Positions 1 through 8,913 of a DNA stretch of 37,861 nt are shown one piece after another (positions within the stretch are counted from its first letter, which is position 1; each line of letters starts with the position of its first letter). The DNA comes from Russula earlei (taxonomy: Eukaryota > Basidiomycota > Agaricomycetes > Russulales > Russulaceae), in the NCBI GenBank assembly GCA_025769875.1, contig JAGFNK010000507.1, forward strand, positions 1 through 37,861, in the 5' to 3' direction. A program made the position numbers and the translations under genes. The notes beneath the pieces were generated by a model. The model was not told the DNA's origin, searched no databases, and was given only the letters and a program-made list of their open reading frames with translations.

Positions 1-1527
1 CATTTGGTCAACAGAAGTGTCTGTTTACTGGTAAATGGACTTAAGTTCAAACTCCACCCTACACATGAGTAGGAGATTGTTTGCTGAATGCACCTGTAGG
101 AGGACAGTAGATCTGCCCTCAAGTATTAGTCAGATGGTCTGTGTGCCATCACCTGTTATGTATATAAACCCACCAATTGTTGATGACAGTCCTTAGACTG
201 TCCATTTGTGATTCTCCCCCTGTACTCCATTGCAACTGCAGCTGTACCATTGTTCCCTCTGTTCTCCTTCAAGACAGCAGAGTTTAAAAACTTCCCTTGC
301 TTCCCTGTGTACTCCTTCGTGACTGCATATTACAGTTCCTCTTCCCATCCCCTTGTACTCCAGTGTGACTGCAAGGTTAAGTAAACCCTGGCTTCACCCT
401 CACTCCTCCAGGTCCCTGTCAGAACTCACTGCTGAACAATCCAGTTCAAGAGTGAGACAAGAGCTTGGAGATGAGTCAACTGGATTCAAGGACAAAGTTG
501 GCAAAGAGCATGGTCCAAATGAGTAATAAGTACCAGAGGGGGACTGGTACTGGCTGTGAGAGGTGATTGTGGAAAGAGAGGGCCAGCATGTACTAGATAG
601 GGTGGTCACAAAGGAGTACCCTTGGTAATGGAGTGCCACAAATCAAATGGACAGTCTGAAGACTGTCTGCTACTTTATTGAGCGCTTATATACTACAAGG
701 GAACTGCTAAATAGAGAACAAGTTATAACCTTGTTATCAAGCACAATTGATGGATGAATAAGAAGTCAGAGCATGCTTAGTGAGCATGCTCAGTCATGCA
801 TAGTAAGCTGCTGATTAAGAAGCCCCATAATGATGAGTAAGGGCCTTTAGTGTCCACATGTTCACTGCTTAGTGCATGTGCAAAGCACCTGATTTATTTA
901 CTGTTAGTTAGTTTAGGGCTGGTCATTTGGGGACTTGGGGTATTTGTCAGTGGAATAGTATTGCCTATAAGGTCCCTTATGCAGTTCTATTAGGGTCCTT
1001 AGAGTCAACCCTAATATCCATATTAAGGTCCTTAGTATTGCCTTATAGTTTGTCCTAAGGTTATTAGACTTAGTCTAATAACATGTTTTAGGGTCTATAG
1101 TATCTTCATTAGTGTCCAATGTAGGGCACTTGAAGTTGTCCTAAAGGGTCTTTAGGGAGCCTTTAATATTATCTTTTATTGCTAGAAGGGTTGCCACTAA
1201 GTAGGGCTTGCTGTATGTTGATTGTGCCTAGAATCAATCATGTGACAATGTGCACATGATATTGTGGACACCTCTACTCACCCCTTTTGGTCATATGAAC
1301 AGGGTGGCATCATAGAGGCTGGGTTTCCTCTAATAAGGAAGGGTCCTTCAAGGGCCCTCTGTGGGAAATGGTTCATGACAGTCCCTGTCCCTGTTCCCAT
1401 TTGGCTCATCCTTTGGACCAAGCTTTTGCTTGTCAGGTTCATCATCCTCAATGTCTGGCACATCTACCTTGCTTACACCAACTGGCCCTGCAGGCTGTAG
1501 TATTGGCCCAGCAGTGAGTACTCAACA
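1..1527 (+). mobile_element. LTR F, 5' truncated by window edge, split by LTR B1
   Basis: A retrotransposon LTR in plus orientation. Its 5' end lies outside the window, and it appears to end at a CTCAACA around 1521-1527. It shows a TATA motif near 170 (TGTATATAAAC), then a segment resembling the R region of LTRs B and G (the shared motif GACTGTCCATTTGT occurs here near 197-211, in B2 near 31140 and in G2 near 14832), then a pyrimidine-rich tract. Solo LTR B1 interrupts it at 417-1380; the flanks join cleanly across the TSD GTCCC. The similarity to B and G suggests a gypsy-type family, by inference only. No coding sequence is seen. The exact 3' end is inferred from the terminal CA and the start of the next repeat. 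Confidence 0.55.
417..1380 (-). mobile_element. Solo LTR B1 (964 bp) inserted in LTR F
   Basis: On the minus strand this LTR begins TGTCATGAACC and ends TTCTGACA, so it has TG..CA ends. It is flanked by the 5-bp duplication GTCCC at 412-416 and 1381-1385. It matches LTR B2 (30417-31378) along its whole length, in opposite orientation. On the minus strand a TATA motif (AGTATATAAGCGC) lies near 681-697. The middle carries many degenerate AGGACC/TAATA subrepeats. No second LTR or coding interior is present, so it is a solo LTR left by LTR-LTR recombination. ORFs near 1264-1500 lie inside it and across its edge and are not genes. Confidence 0.9.
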
Positions 1528-1647
1528 CCAACATATTCATATTTGCCTGCAACTCAAAACCTTCCAAATGCATCTCTCAAATGTTGAGATAAGGAGTAGC
1601 TGAAGCGTTGACCCATTGGCCCAAACTGTCCAGGTGGCCCACAGGCC

Positions 1648-2127
1648 TGTTGAGATCTGCACTGCCCAGAGTCTCAGGTGTGTTGTGATATGATCACAAC
1701 TTGGATGTGTTGATGCGTCGGATCACCTGGACCAGGCATCACTGGCTCAGCTCATATGCTGCAGCATGCGTTAGTTACACTGATAGAGTGATTTAGGACA
1801 ATCGGTAGCTACTTACAACTGATCCTCGGACTTACTTAGTGATCCGTGATGGTAGTTAACTGTACTGCATCCAGTGGCGGTCTCAGGTACTTAAGAACAC
1901 CACAAAGTACATAGATCACTTCAGTTTTGTGTCAACCAAACTGAAGTGAGTATTTACACTATGATATCTTATCTCACAGTACTGATGACGCGTTGTAGCT
2001 ATTGTCTGATAGGTACATTATTTATATCAGTTTTGTGTCAACCAAACTGAACTATTGTCTGATAGATCTGCCTGCGATCTTATCATCTGCTGCTATCTAA
2101 TCACACATACTGCGTCTATCTTCAACA
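1648..2127 (+). mobile_element. Solo LTR E (480 bp) nested in LTR C1
   Basis: Begins TGTTGAGATCTGC, ends TATCTTCAACA, and is flanked by AGGCC on both sides (1643-1647 and 2128-2132). Its termini resemble those of the C and D LTRs, so it is likely a related copia family. It carries two copies of a stem-loop built on ACTTCAGTTT and AAACTGAAGT: a 10-bp stem with 10-nt loop at 1918-1947, and a 7-bp stem with the same loop sequence at 2027-2050. No internal coding region is present, hence a solo LTR. Orientation is assigned by similarity of its 3' end to that of C2. Confidence 0.88.
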
Positions 2128-2162
2128 AGGCCCACACCATATAAGCGTTTCAGCTCAGTTGC

Positions 2163-2650
2163 TGTTGAAGCAGATGGGCGCAGGTTATGATAAGAGCGAT
2201 AAGATCCTTAAGATCTATCAAAGATATTTCAGTTTGTGTAAGACAAAACTGTAAATCAGTAATACCTATCAAAGATATCTACAATGCGTGATTAGATGCG
2301 ATAGATAAGATAGGAAACAGTAAGTACTCACTTCAGTATTGTGTAAGACAAGACTGAAGCGATCTAGCTAATTGAGTGCCTCTTAAATACGCGAAAGCGT
2401 CTCTAAGCAAAGTAATCATAACTACCAACTTGTATCATAAAGGATCAGTTGTTAGTAGCTACCGATTGTCATCAATTAACTTATCATTGTAACATACGCA
2501 GGCTGCAGCATCTGAGCTGAGCCAGTCCAGGCTGATCCGACGCGTGAGCAACGCGCGTGAGCCGGGAGCGCCTGGTCCGTGGGAGCCGACGCGTTAACGC
2601 GACTGGGCTGTGATTACATCAGACTGCCCAAAGCAGTGGTAATCTCAACA
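2163..2650 (-). repeat. 3' LTR of element D (488 bp)
   Basis: On the minus strand it starts TGTTGAGATTACC next to the polypurine tract and ends CTGCTTCAACA next to the TSD GTTGC. Compared with the other LTR it differs at 2285, 2450, 2524, 2529, 2550 and 2573, plus one missing base near 2553. All six substitutions turn a CG of the other copy into TG or CA. Confidence 0.93.
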
Positions 2651-2660
2651 TCCCCCCGTG
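2651..2660 (-). other. Polypurine tract of element D
   Basis: The minus strand reads CACGGGGGGA directly before the start of the 3' LTR. This is where plus-strand DNA synthesis is primed in LTR retrotransposons, and it fixes the minus orientation of D. Confidence 0.75.
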
Positions 2661-2789
2661 ATTGATACAGTCGGTCGATGCGAGATAAGATCTGATCCAG
2701 TGACACAAATGACTGGGTCGTGTGTGGGCGTGCAGCGAAGTGGACCATCAGTGCGTAGACGTCCTGATAAGATAGGACTGCAAATGAAT

Positions 2790-2960
2790 GAAAAGTGGGT
2801 GAGTCCAGAGACTGTGAGTCGAAAGACTCCAAAAGGAAGGGTGAACGCGTGTGGACGCGTATAAACGCACAGTCGAGAGACTGCAAGAGAAAGTGTGTGA
2901 ATGCGTGTGAGCATACAGTCGAGAGACTGCAAAGGAAGTGTGTAAACGTGTCCAGATGTG
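2790..2960. repeat. Tandem repeat units of about 45 bp inside element D
   Basis: The unit containing AGTCGAGAGACTGCAA occurs at about 2869 and 2917, with a weaker copy near 2810-2850 (GAGTCGAAAGACTCCAA). Each unit centres on a short palindrome (AGTC-GAGA-GACT type). The array replaces the region where RNase H would be expected, between a GSLLY-like copia remnant near 2960 and the polypurine tract. Confidence 0.6.
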
Positions 2961-3229
2961 CACATAGAGGAGGCTTCCAATAGAATGCTGATATTGCCTA
3001 GTCTTCATATAGGCGTTGCTTCTCCGGAGTGCTTGATCAACTGCGTTTCCGCGTCGGAACGGAGCGGAATGCGAAAGCGGAGTGGAAGTCCACCATCCCG
3101 AGGTGAGACCTCCGAGATTACAGGAGCGGAGTGGAATCCGCCATCCCGAAGCGATCCAAGATGTACCTTGATTGATCGATGTCTGTGTTAGCCGAGCGAT
3201 CGCGTGAAACGCGGATCCCGAGGTATGAC

Positions 3230-6100
3230 GCGATCTCGCCTAGATCTGTCAACTCGTAGCGCGTAGACAAAGATAGATGTGTGAGGTGTATGCCCAGCAG
3301 AGGTGGGCGTGGAAACTGTGAGAGTCGCCTAAGATAGTAACGTCATCGACACAGAGGATAATGATGAAATGATAAAATGATAATGCGATCCCCCCGCAGT
3401 CTTGGCGATGACATATGCCCGCATGAGAATGCGTGCGAGTGAACGCGAGCCACTAAGGACTCCATGAGAGCGTAAATCCCATGTACGATAGGTCTGTGTA
3501 AGACCAGATAAGTGCTTTTGGTGTGATGAAACCTTGCGGTTGCTCCAAATGAATCTAATCTTCATCACCCAGTGAGCCGAAGAGGGACGCCGACTGGACG
3601 TCTTCGGATCTCCCAATCCTATAGCGCGATCAACGCTAATAAAGAGTCGCTAAGACTCGGACCTGGCTACTGGTGAGAAGGTTTCATCAACTACAATGCC
3701 TTCGACTTGGGTGAACCCCTATGCAATTAGAAGGCGCAGCGCGAAATCTCTTGACGGATTTGCAGTGCTTAACACACCCATGCTGATAAGATCAATAAGA
3801 TCATTGAGATCCCAGGTACCAGTTTACGCAAGTGCGCCGATCACATATGGATACGCGACTTGCCACCCGTCGGCAGATTCCGATAAAGGGGGCTTTCCCG
3901 ATATGTAGCCTCTAGATCTATTCCGCTGTAGCCGAGCCGTATGCGACAAGCGCCCTCTCGGATCTGCAGTGCGCAGTCCCTCCGAGATATTTCGGACGCG
4001 GACGCGAGCAAGACCCAGAATGTCTAGATGAGAGTGGACGCGGGGAACAAATGGAGTGTCCCGACGGTGCCGAGTGAGTTTGGCATGATGTACAGGCTGT
4101 GTGCGGTGAGGCGGAATGAGGGGATCTGGCTGTGTGATGCGGGGTAAGGTGAAGTGAGTGTGGTGTGTAGGGAGTCTAATGGGGTTTCCGGAGATGCGCA
4201 ATCAACCGGTTTGTGTGAATTTGGCATTGAGTATCACCGATCCTGTAAGGACCAAGAATTGTGCAGGCGGAGCAGTGTTAGTAACATGTCCCCTGAGTAG
4301 CAGTATGTCTGCGCTTGTCGCGCGACGATAAGATTATGACGGTCAGGCGTGTGCAGATACGCCCTACATCTGAAGACGTGGAATGATGAAGCTGGATGAA
4401 GTGTGCACCCACTGAGAAATGCGTGATGGAGTCCGATTGTAGATATGGATGGCAGCGTTAGTATTTAGCTCCAGGACCCGAGAGTGAGACCAGCGCCGTG
4501 CAACTGTGAGCGCGTGTTGTCTCCAAGGGTCTCAGTCCATCTTTCGGCTCCTCCGTTCTCCTGTGGTAAATCTGGCATTGTTAATCTGTGTGATTCCTCG
4601 CTGATCCAAGACTGATCTGAGCGCGCGTTGCCCAATAGCTAGCGCCTCGAATTGATCTCGCGTGTAGCAGATCGGCTAAGGTACCGTAGATAATTTGTAG
4701 CCGAGGATCCGATCGCTAAGGGGCAGCCGAGAAAAGAAGTCGCGTTCGCTAGCCGAGCTTGCTAGCCGAGTGCATACCCCGGACAAGATGACTGATCGTG
4801 ATCCGTAGCGCTAAGCGAGATCCGAGTACCAGAATCACTGTAGTAGATTAACGCGCGGTGGAAACATATGTTCCATGCGCTGATGCGAGATGTGGAATGA
4901 AAAGGGCACTTCTGTGCGCGTGTAGAGCTGGAGTTATGAAATGAATATGATGAACAGTATATTGTGCTCCAGATTTGCGCGATCTTCCAATCTTTTGATG
5001 TGTAAATTTGAACACCCCTCTTGAGTGTATGTGATGCATCCCTCGTTCCGAAGTAGCGCGCGCACTGAGTAGTCGCGTGCATCGGCCTTCGATACATGTA
5101 TGATGTCTATGAGGGTTAATAGAATATCTCCAACTCCTTCCGGCTGGCAGGACGGATACCAATCCAGTCCAGATCTGTCTGATGACTGCAAGACCTCCCA
5201 GAGTAACGCATCTGGAGGCCGGAGCACAATAAATGAAGTCGGGAGTCCGGAACGGACTAATGTAATGGGTAGCTCCGTGGTCGATCAAGATCTAGCCGCC
5301 GCGTAAAGGGAAACCCGAATCTCATCTTCATCGGATGTCCGACACCTCGGTGATAGTGCAGTAGTGCCCACTATGTACGCGCTGACGTTCCTGTCAGTGC
5401 CTGTCACTTTGTCTTTCATCGCCTTCTCCCTTCTCTTCCGATAGTCCGGAGTGTGTGCCCAAGTTTGTTGCAATAATAGCATTGTGTTTCGGACGTAGCG
5501 TTGTCTATCTTTACCGGAATGTCTGTATTAAGTGAGGGTGGAGAGGCCGGCCCGACGACCGGGGAAAGGTCCATCGGAGCGCCGGTGGCTAGAATTGTTT
5601 GACGCGACAGCCGAGTAAGCGTCGGATAACGCTTTAGTGAATATGAAAGTGATAAGGAGATTCGATATGAGTATGTCGTCGTTTAGGAGAGTGATTCTTG
5701 CATCGTTTAATTGTTGCAATTGCGGGAACGCCGGATGTATGTCGTCTAGGAATGTGCCTGTGAGGGCTACGAATGAATATGAATGCTGACATTTGATCCA
5801 ACGCCGCCGTATGCGCGTTTGAGTTCCTCCACTTGAGCTTGCGAGTAAACAATTTGATGTCATTTTTTACTGCCAATGTGACCTTTCTGAACGTATATTT
5901 CAAGAGCGCGTGCGTCTAAGGGAGATCTCCCCCAGCGTCCCAAGTGGTATTGCTGGAGAGACTATCATCTGTGATGTGCGACACGCGATAACTATTCATG
6001 ATTGTGGGGTAATGGCCAGTAAGCGAGATGACCAAGCGAGTGATCGAGATTTCGGGAGGGAACGTAAACATGGTGCGAGGGTGCCGTGAGTAAATGTTAG
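3230..6100 (-). pseudogene. Decayed copia gag-pol of element D
   Basis: Minus-strand remnants can be followed in order. Gag lies at about 6090-5530, similar to the gag of C2 (shared segment DAYSAVAS). The zinc knuckle region near 5420 has its frame broken and its cysteines lost. A protease segment at 5290-4850 has MIDHGATHY where C2 has DSGATHH, so the DSG triad reads DHG. An integrase C-terminal piece near 4395-4470 contains HIYNRTP. An RT segment near 3690-3740 reads GFTQVEGIVVDETFSPVAR. A YVDD-like CVDD lies near 3350. Frame breaks separate these blocks, and most of RNase H is missing. Several short ORFs here are pieces of this one reading path. The product cannot be functional as it stands. 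Confidence 0.8.
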
Positions 6101-6328
6101 GTAAACGTGGATTGCCAATCCGGGCTAATGGAGCGGTTGTTGCCGGATTAATGAAGATAAATCAGTACCCCTGACGCGTGATAGCGCTGCGCGTCAATCC
6201 TTCGGCTCCAGGGACCGAGGGAGTAGGGTGTCGTCTGATTAACAGAGGCTCTTGAATAAGGGAGATGTATATCGAGGAAAAATGATGAGCTTGTGTGTTG
6301 ATCTTCGCCTTTGGAATTTAGACACGGT

Positions 6329-6342
6329 CAGGGCCCATAACC
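6329..6342 (-). other. Primer-binding site of element D (half-tRNA type)
   Basis: Immediately inside the 5' LTR the minus strand reads GGTTATGGGCCCTG. The first 12 bases are complementary to the anticodon stem-loop region of eukaryotic initiator tRNA-Met, the internal site used as a half-tRNA primer by Drosophila copia and yeast Ty5. The same 14 bases follow LTR C2 at 30118. Confidence 0.85.
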
Positions 6343-6831
6343 TGTTGAAGCAGATGGGCGCAGGTTATGATAAGAGCGATAAGATCCTTAAGATCTATCA
6401 AAGATATTTCAGTTTGTGTAAGACAAAACTGTAAATCAGTAATACCTATCAAAGATATCTACAACGCGTGATTAGATGCGATAGATAAGATAGGAAACAG
6501 TAAGTACTCACTTCAGTATTGTGTAAGACAAGACTGAAGCGATCTAGCTAATTGAGTGCCTCTTAAATACGCGAAAGCGTCTCTAAGCAAAGTAATCATA
6601 ACTACCAACTTGTATCATAAAGGATCAGTCGTTAGTAGCTACCGATTGTCATCAATTAACTTATCATTGTAACATACGCAGGCTGCAGCATCTGAGCTGA
6701 GCCGGTCCGGGCTGATCCGACGCGTGAGCGACAGCGCGTGAGCCGGGAGCGCCCGGTCCGTGGGAGCCGACGCGTTAACGCGACTGGGCTGTGATTACAT
6801 CAGACTGCCCAAAGCAGTGGTAATCTCAACA
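6343..6831 (-). repeat. 5' LTR of element D (489 bp)
   Basis: Direct partner of 2163-2650. On the minus strand it begins next to the TSD GTTGC (6832-6836) and ends at 6343 beside the primer-binding site. It keeps the CG dinucleotide at all six positions where the other LTR has TG or CA, so it is closer to the inserted sequence. It carries hairpins at about 6410-6432 and 6511-6539. Confidence 0.93.
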
Positions 6832-7175
6832 GTTGCTGCAATGCGTATGATAGCAAAATTGATAGTGTGATCTAAGACAACTGGTAGCTAGCACATAGTG
6901 ATCGTGAAAACAATTTGATAGTTACTACAGACAAAATAATTAGGGATGCTCTCAGATACTTAAGGGTGTCATACATACAGTAGATACTTCAGTTTCATCT
7001 CACAGAAACTGAAGTAAGTACTTACTATCTCATGATCTTATCAGTAGCTGATTATGCATTGTAGTATCACTTTATTAGGTAAATATGACACAAGTAGTTT
7101 TGTCTCACAGAAACTGAATATCATTTTATTAGATCTATTACAATCTAATCTACCTTATCACTGCGTGATTCAACA

Positions 7176-7482
7176 TCAAACACCCATCACACTCACCTTT
7201 TCAAAATCTCTGTAGTTCTTCTCAACCTACCACACCTCTCCACCTCATCAACTCTTTGTCTACCTTCTACTCTACCTATCCCTTCTTTCCCTAAGAGTCT
7301 CTCTTCACTCTACTGAGAAGAGCTCTTCTCCTTCAAACCTCTATCTACTCACTTTCTCTTTGCATTGCTTAGGGTAACAGAGTTCCTAAGTGCATATAGC
7401 TTGTGGGAAACCCCCCTTGAATATCACAGACAACTTACCCTAGCTTCTCAATGGACCAAATGTACTAGGAAGGGTCTACTGG
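7176..7482 (+). repeat. Repeat K' fragment, inverted copy of 7629-7937
   Basis: This stretch continues leftward across LTR C1 to about 1528-1581. It is an imperfect inverted copy of the minus-strand sequence at about 7937-7629. Shared landmarks are CCCTAAGAGTCTCTCTTCAC, GAGAAGAGCTCT, TTACCCTAGCTTCTCAATGG and TAGGAAGGGTCTA. It stops exactly where the 134-bp arm at 7483 begins. It probably represents another copy of the same repeat, truncated at both ends. No coding sequence is recognised. Confidence 0.7.
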
Positions 7483-8512
7483 TGTCACGGTAACTAGCTG
7501 TGTCAGTTCACAAGCGGAAAGCAAGTCGATGATAGAGAGGTGTTCAAGAAACGGGCTGGTTCCCATGTATAATGAGTAAGGATCCCTGCAGCGGTCGAAG
7601 TGTTTTATGCTAAACAGGTTATGGCCAATAGACCCTTCCTAGTACGACTTGGTCCATTGAGAAGCTAGGGTAAGTTTGTAATGGGATAGACTAGGGCTGG
7701 TTCCACTAGCTATATGCGTTCAAGTCCATCGGGGACCTTGAACAACACAGAGAGAGTAGAGGAAGGTAGGTCTTAAGGGAGGAGAGCTCTTCTCAGGGGA
7801 GTGAAGAGAGACTCTTAGGGAAGGAAGGGAAAGGCGAAGAGTAGATGGTGGATGGTGTGTTGAGAGTTGATGAAATGGAGAGGTAGTTGTGAGTTAAGTT
7901 TGTGAGAGTGAAGTGGGTTGCAGGCGAATATGTTTGGACAAGAGTAGGTTGGATTCTACAAGAGACCAAGCTTAGGGCTTTGGTCACAAAGTACTGAGCT
8001 TATATATACAGGGGAAGCACAGCAATAGCTGCACTTTGACTGTGCTACTAGTATAGTAGGAGTCATAATAAGTAGGAGTCATAGGAATAAGGCCACGAAT
8101 GAGTCAAAACCAAGTAACTGTGCTGCACAGTAGGTGTGCAGCATTGCACAGTCGAAACTAAGAAGTGAATATAAACGGAAAGAGAACCAAACAAAGGGAA
8201 AGTAACAGCAATCCAGTGTTACCTGGACGTGTGTGGATCACATGATAGCACAGAAGGGATCACAAGACATAAGGGATCATGAGACCAGTAAGTAAAGGGA
8301 CGTACGAAAGCATGCAGTCCATAGCAAAAGGTAAGAGGTAAACGTAAAAGGAAAATGGTGTAACAACTGGCCATAATCTGTTTAGCATAAAACATTATTG
8401 ACTGCTGCAGGGAAGCTCTTTGAGAAACTTGAATTGTCTCTTTCTTTGAGCTTGTCTCTTTAACCAAACCCTTCTTCAGGCTTGAGAACTGACATGGCTA
8501 GTTACTATGACA
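7483..8512. mobile_element. Inverted element K with 134-bp LTR-like terminal arms
   Basis: The two ends are inverted copies of one another: 7483-7616 on the plus strand and 8512-8379 on the minus strand. Each is exactly 134 bp, begins TGTCAYRGTAACTAGC and ends TATGCTAAACA. Each is followed inward by a primer-site-like sequence, GGTTATGGCC on the left and GATTATGGCC on the right. The interior has a minus-strand TATA motif (TGTATATATAAGC near 8003-8015) and no recognisable protein. No 4-9 bp TSD matches at the outer edges. It could be a DNA element with 134-bp terminal inverted repeats, or two short LTR ends joined head to head. Confidence 0.5.
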
Positions 8513-8913
8513 GAGGGTGGCAGACAAGACTGTGAGGGCTGGTACAGCAGCAGTGGCTGGCTGAGCTGGGCCTGAGGCAGTCAGTGCTGAATTGCATGCA
8601 GCAAAGGTGACAATGGGTGAGCATGAGGGTGAGGCAGCAGCTGTGATGATTGTGGGTGAAGCAGGGACAGCAACTGATGGTACTACTGAGGGTGTGAGGG
8701 CTGAAGCTAAGGCTGAGGCAGGCAGGACTGAGGACACAGGAGTGATGGCAATGGGTGTAGACATGGTGGTGGAGGTGAGTGAAGCAGAGACAGCAGCTGG
8801 AGGGGCTGGGGCTGGGGCTGGGGCCATTGGGGCAGGCAGAGCAATGACAATGACTGTGGGTGACAGAGAGATGGTGGTGGAAGCTGGTGACATGGGACCA
8901 TGGCTGTGATGGA
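8513..8913. other. CpG-free low-complexity DNA left of the hAT element
   Basis: This GC-rich stretch contains no CG dinucleotide; the CpG gap runs from about 8346 to 8928. It is built of imperfect GCTGAGGC/GTGATGG-like runs. One minus-strand frame stays open and reads as Ala/Pro/Ser-rich protein, but the sequence is low complexity and I do not treat it as a gene. The same kind of sequence resumes at 10142-10275 on the far side of the hAT insertion. It may be the remnant of an old, methylated repeat. Confidence 0.6.

Larger units (their letters stand above)
2163..6831 (-). mobile_element. Copia-type LTR retrotransposon D, complete by structure, coding region decayed
   Basis: A 4669-bp element flanked by the TSD GTTGC (2158-2162 and 6832-6836), inserted in LTR C1. 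It has two direct LTRs (2163-2650 and 6343-6831) with 6 substitutions and one 1-nt indel. A primer-binding site borders the right LTR and a polypurine tract borders the left one, so the element reads on the minus strand. The order gag, protease, integrase, reverse transcriptase can be traced on that strand. This order (integrase before RT) is the Ty1/copia order. The frames are broken many times and the interior is shorter than a usual 4.5-5 kb copia interior. Near-identical LTRs around a broken interior suggest recent movement using proteins from another element. Confidence 0.92.
1582..7175 (+). mobile_element. Solo LTR C1 (435 bp without insertions), host of LTR E and element D
   Basis: This copia-type LTR begins TGTTGAGATAAGG at 1582 and ends GATTCAACA at 7175. 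It is flanked by the TSD TCAAA (1577-1581 and 7176-7180). It is the same family as LTR C2 (29682-30117) and about the same length once its two insertions are removed. LTR E sits at 1648-2127 and element D at 2163-6831. No primer-binding site follows position 7175, unlike C2, so it is a solo LTR. It carries the paired-hairpin motif at 6986-7015 and 7096-7115. Confidence 0.92.

Noticed and set aside
1264..1500. 78-codon plus-strand ORF
   Set aside because: It crosses the edge of LTR B1 and is explained by LTR sequence.
2163..6831. CRISPR array or bacterial repeat
   Set aside because: The repeated segments are long LTRs with TSDs and a retroelement interior; no short evenly spaced repeats with unique spacers exist.
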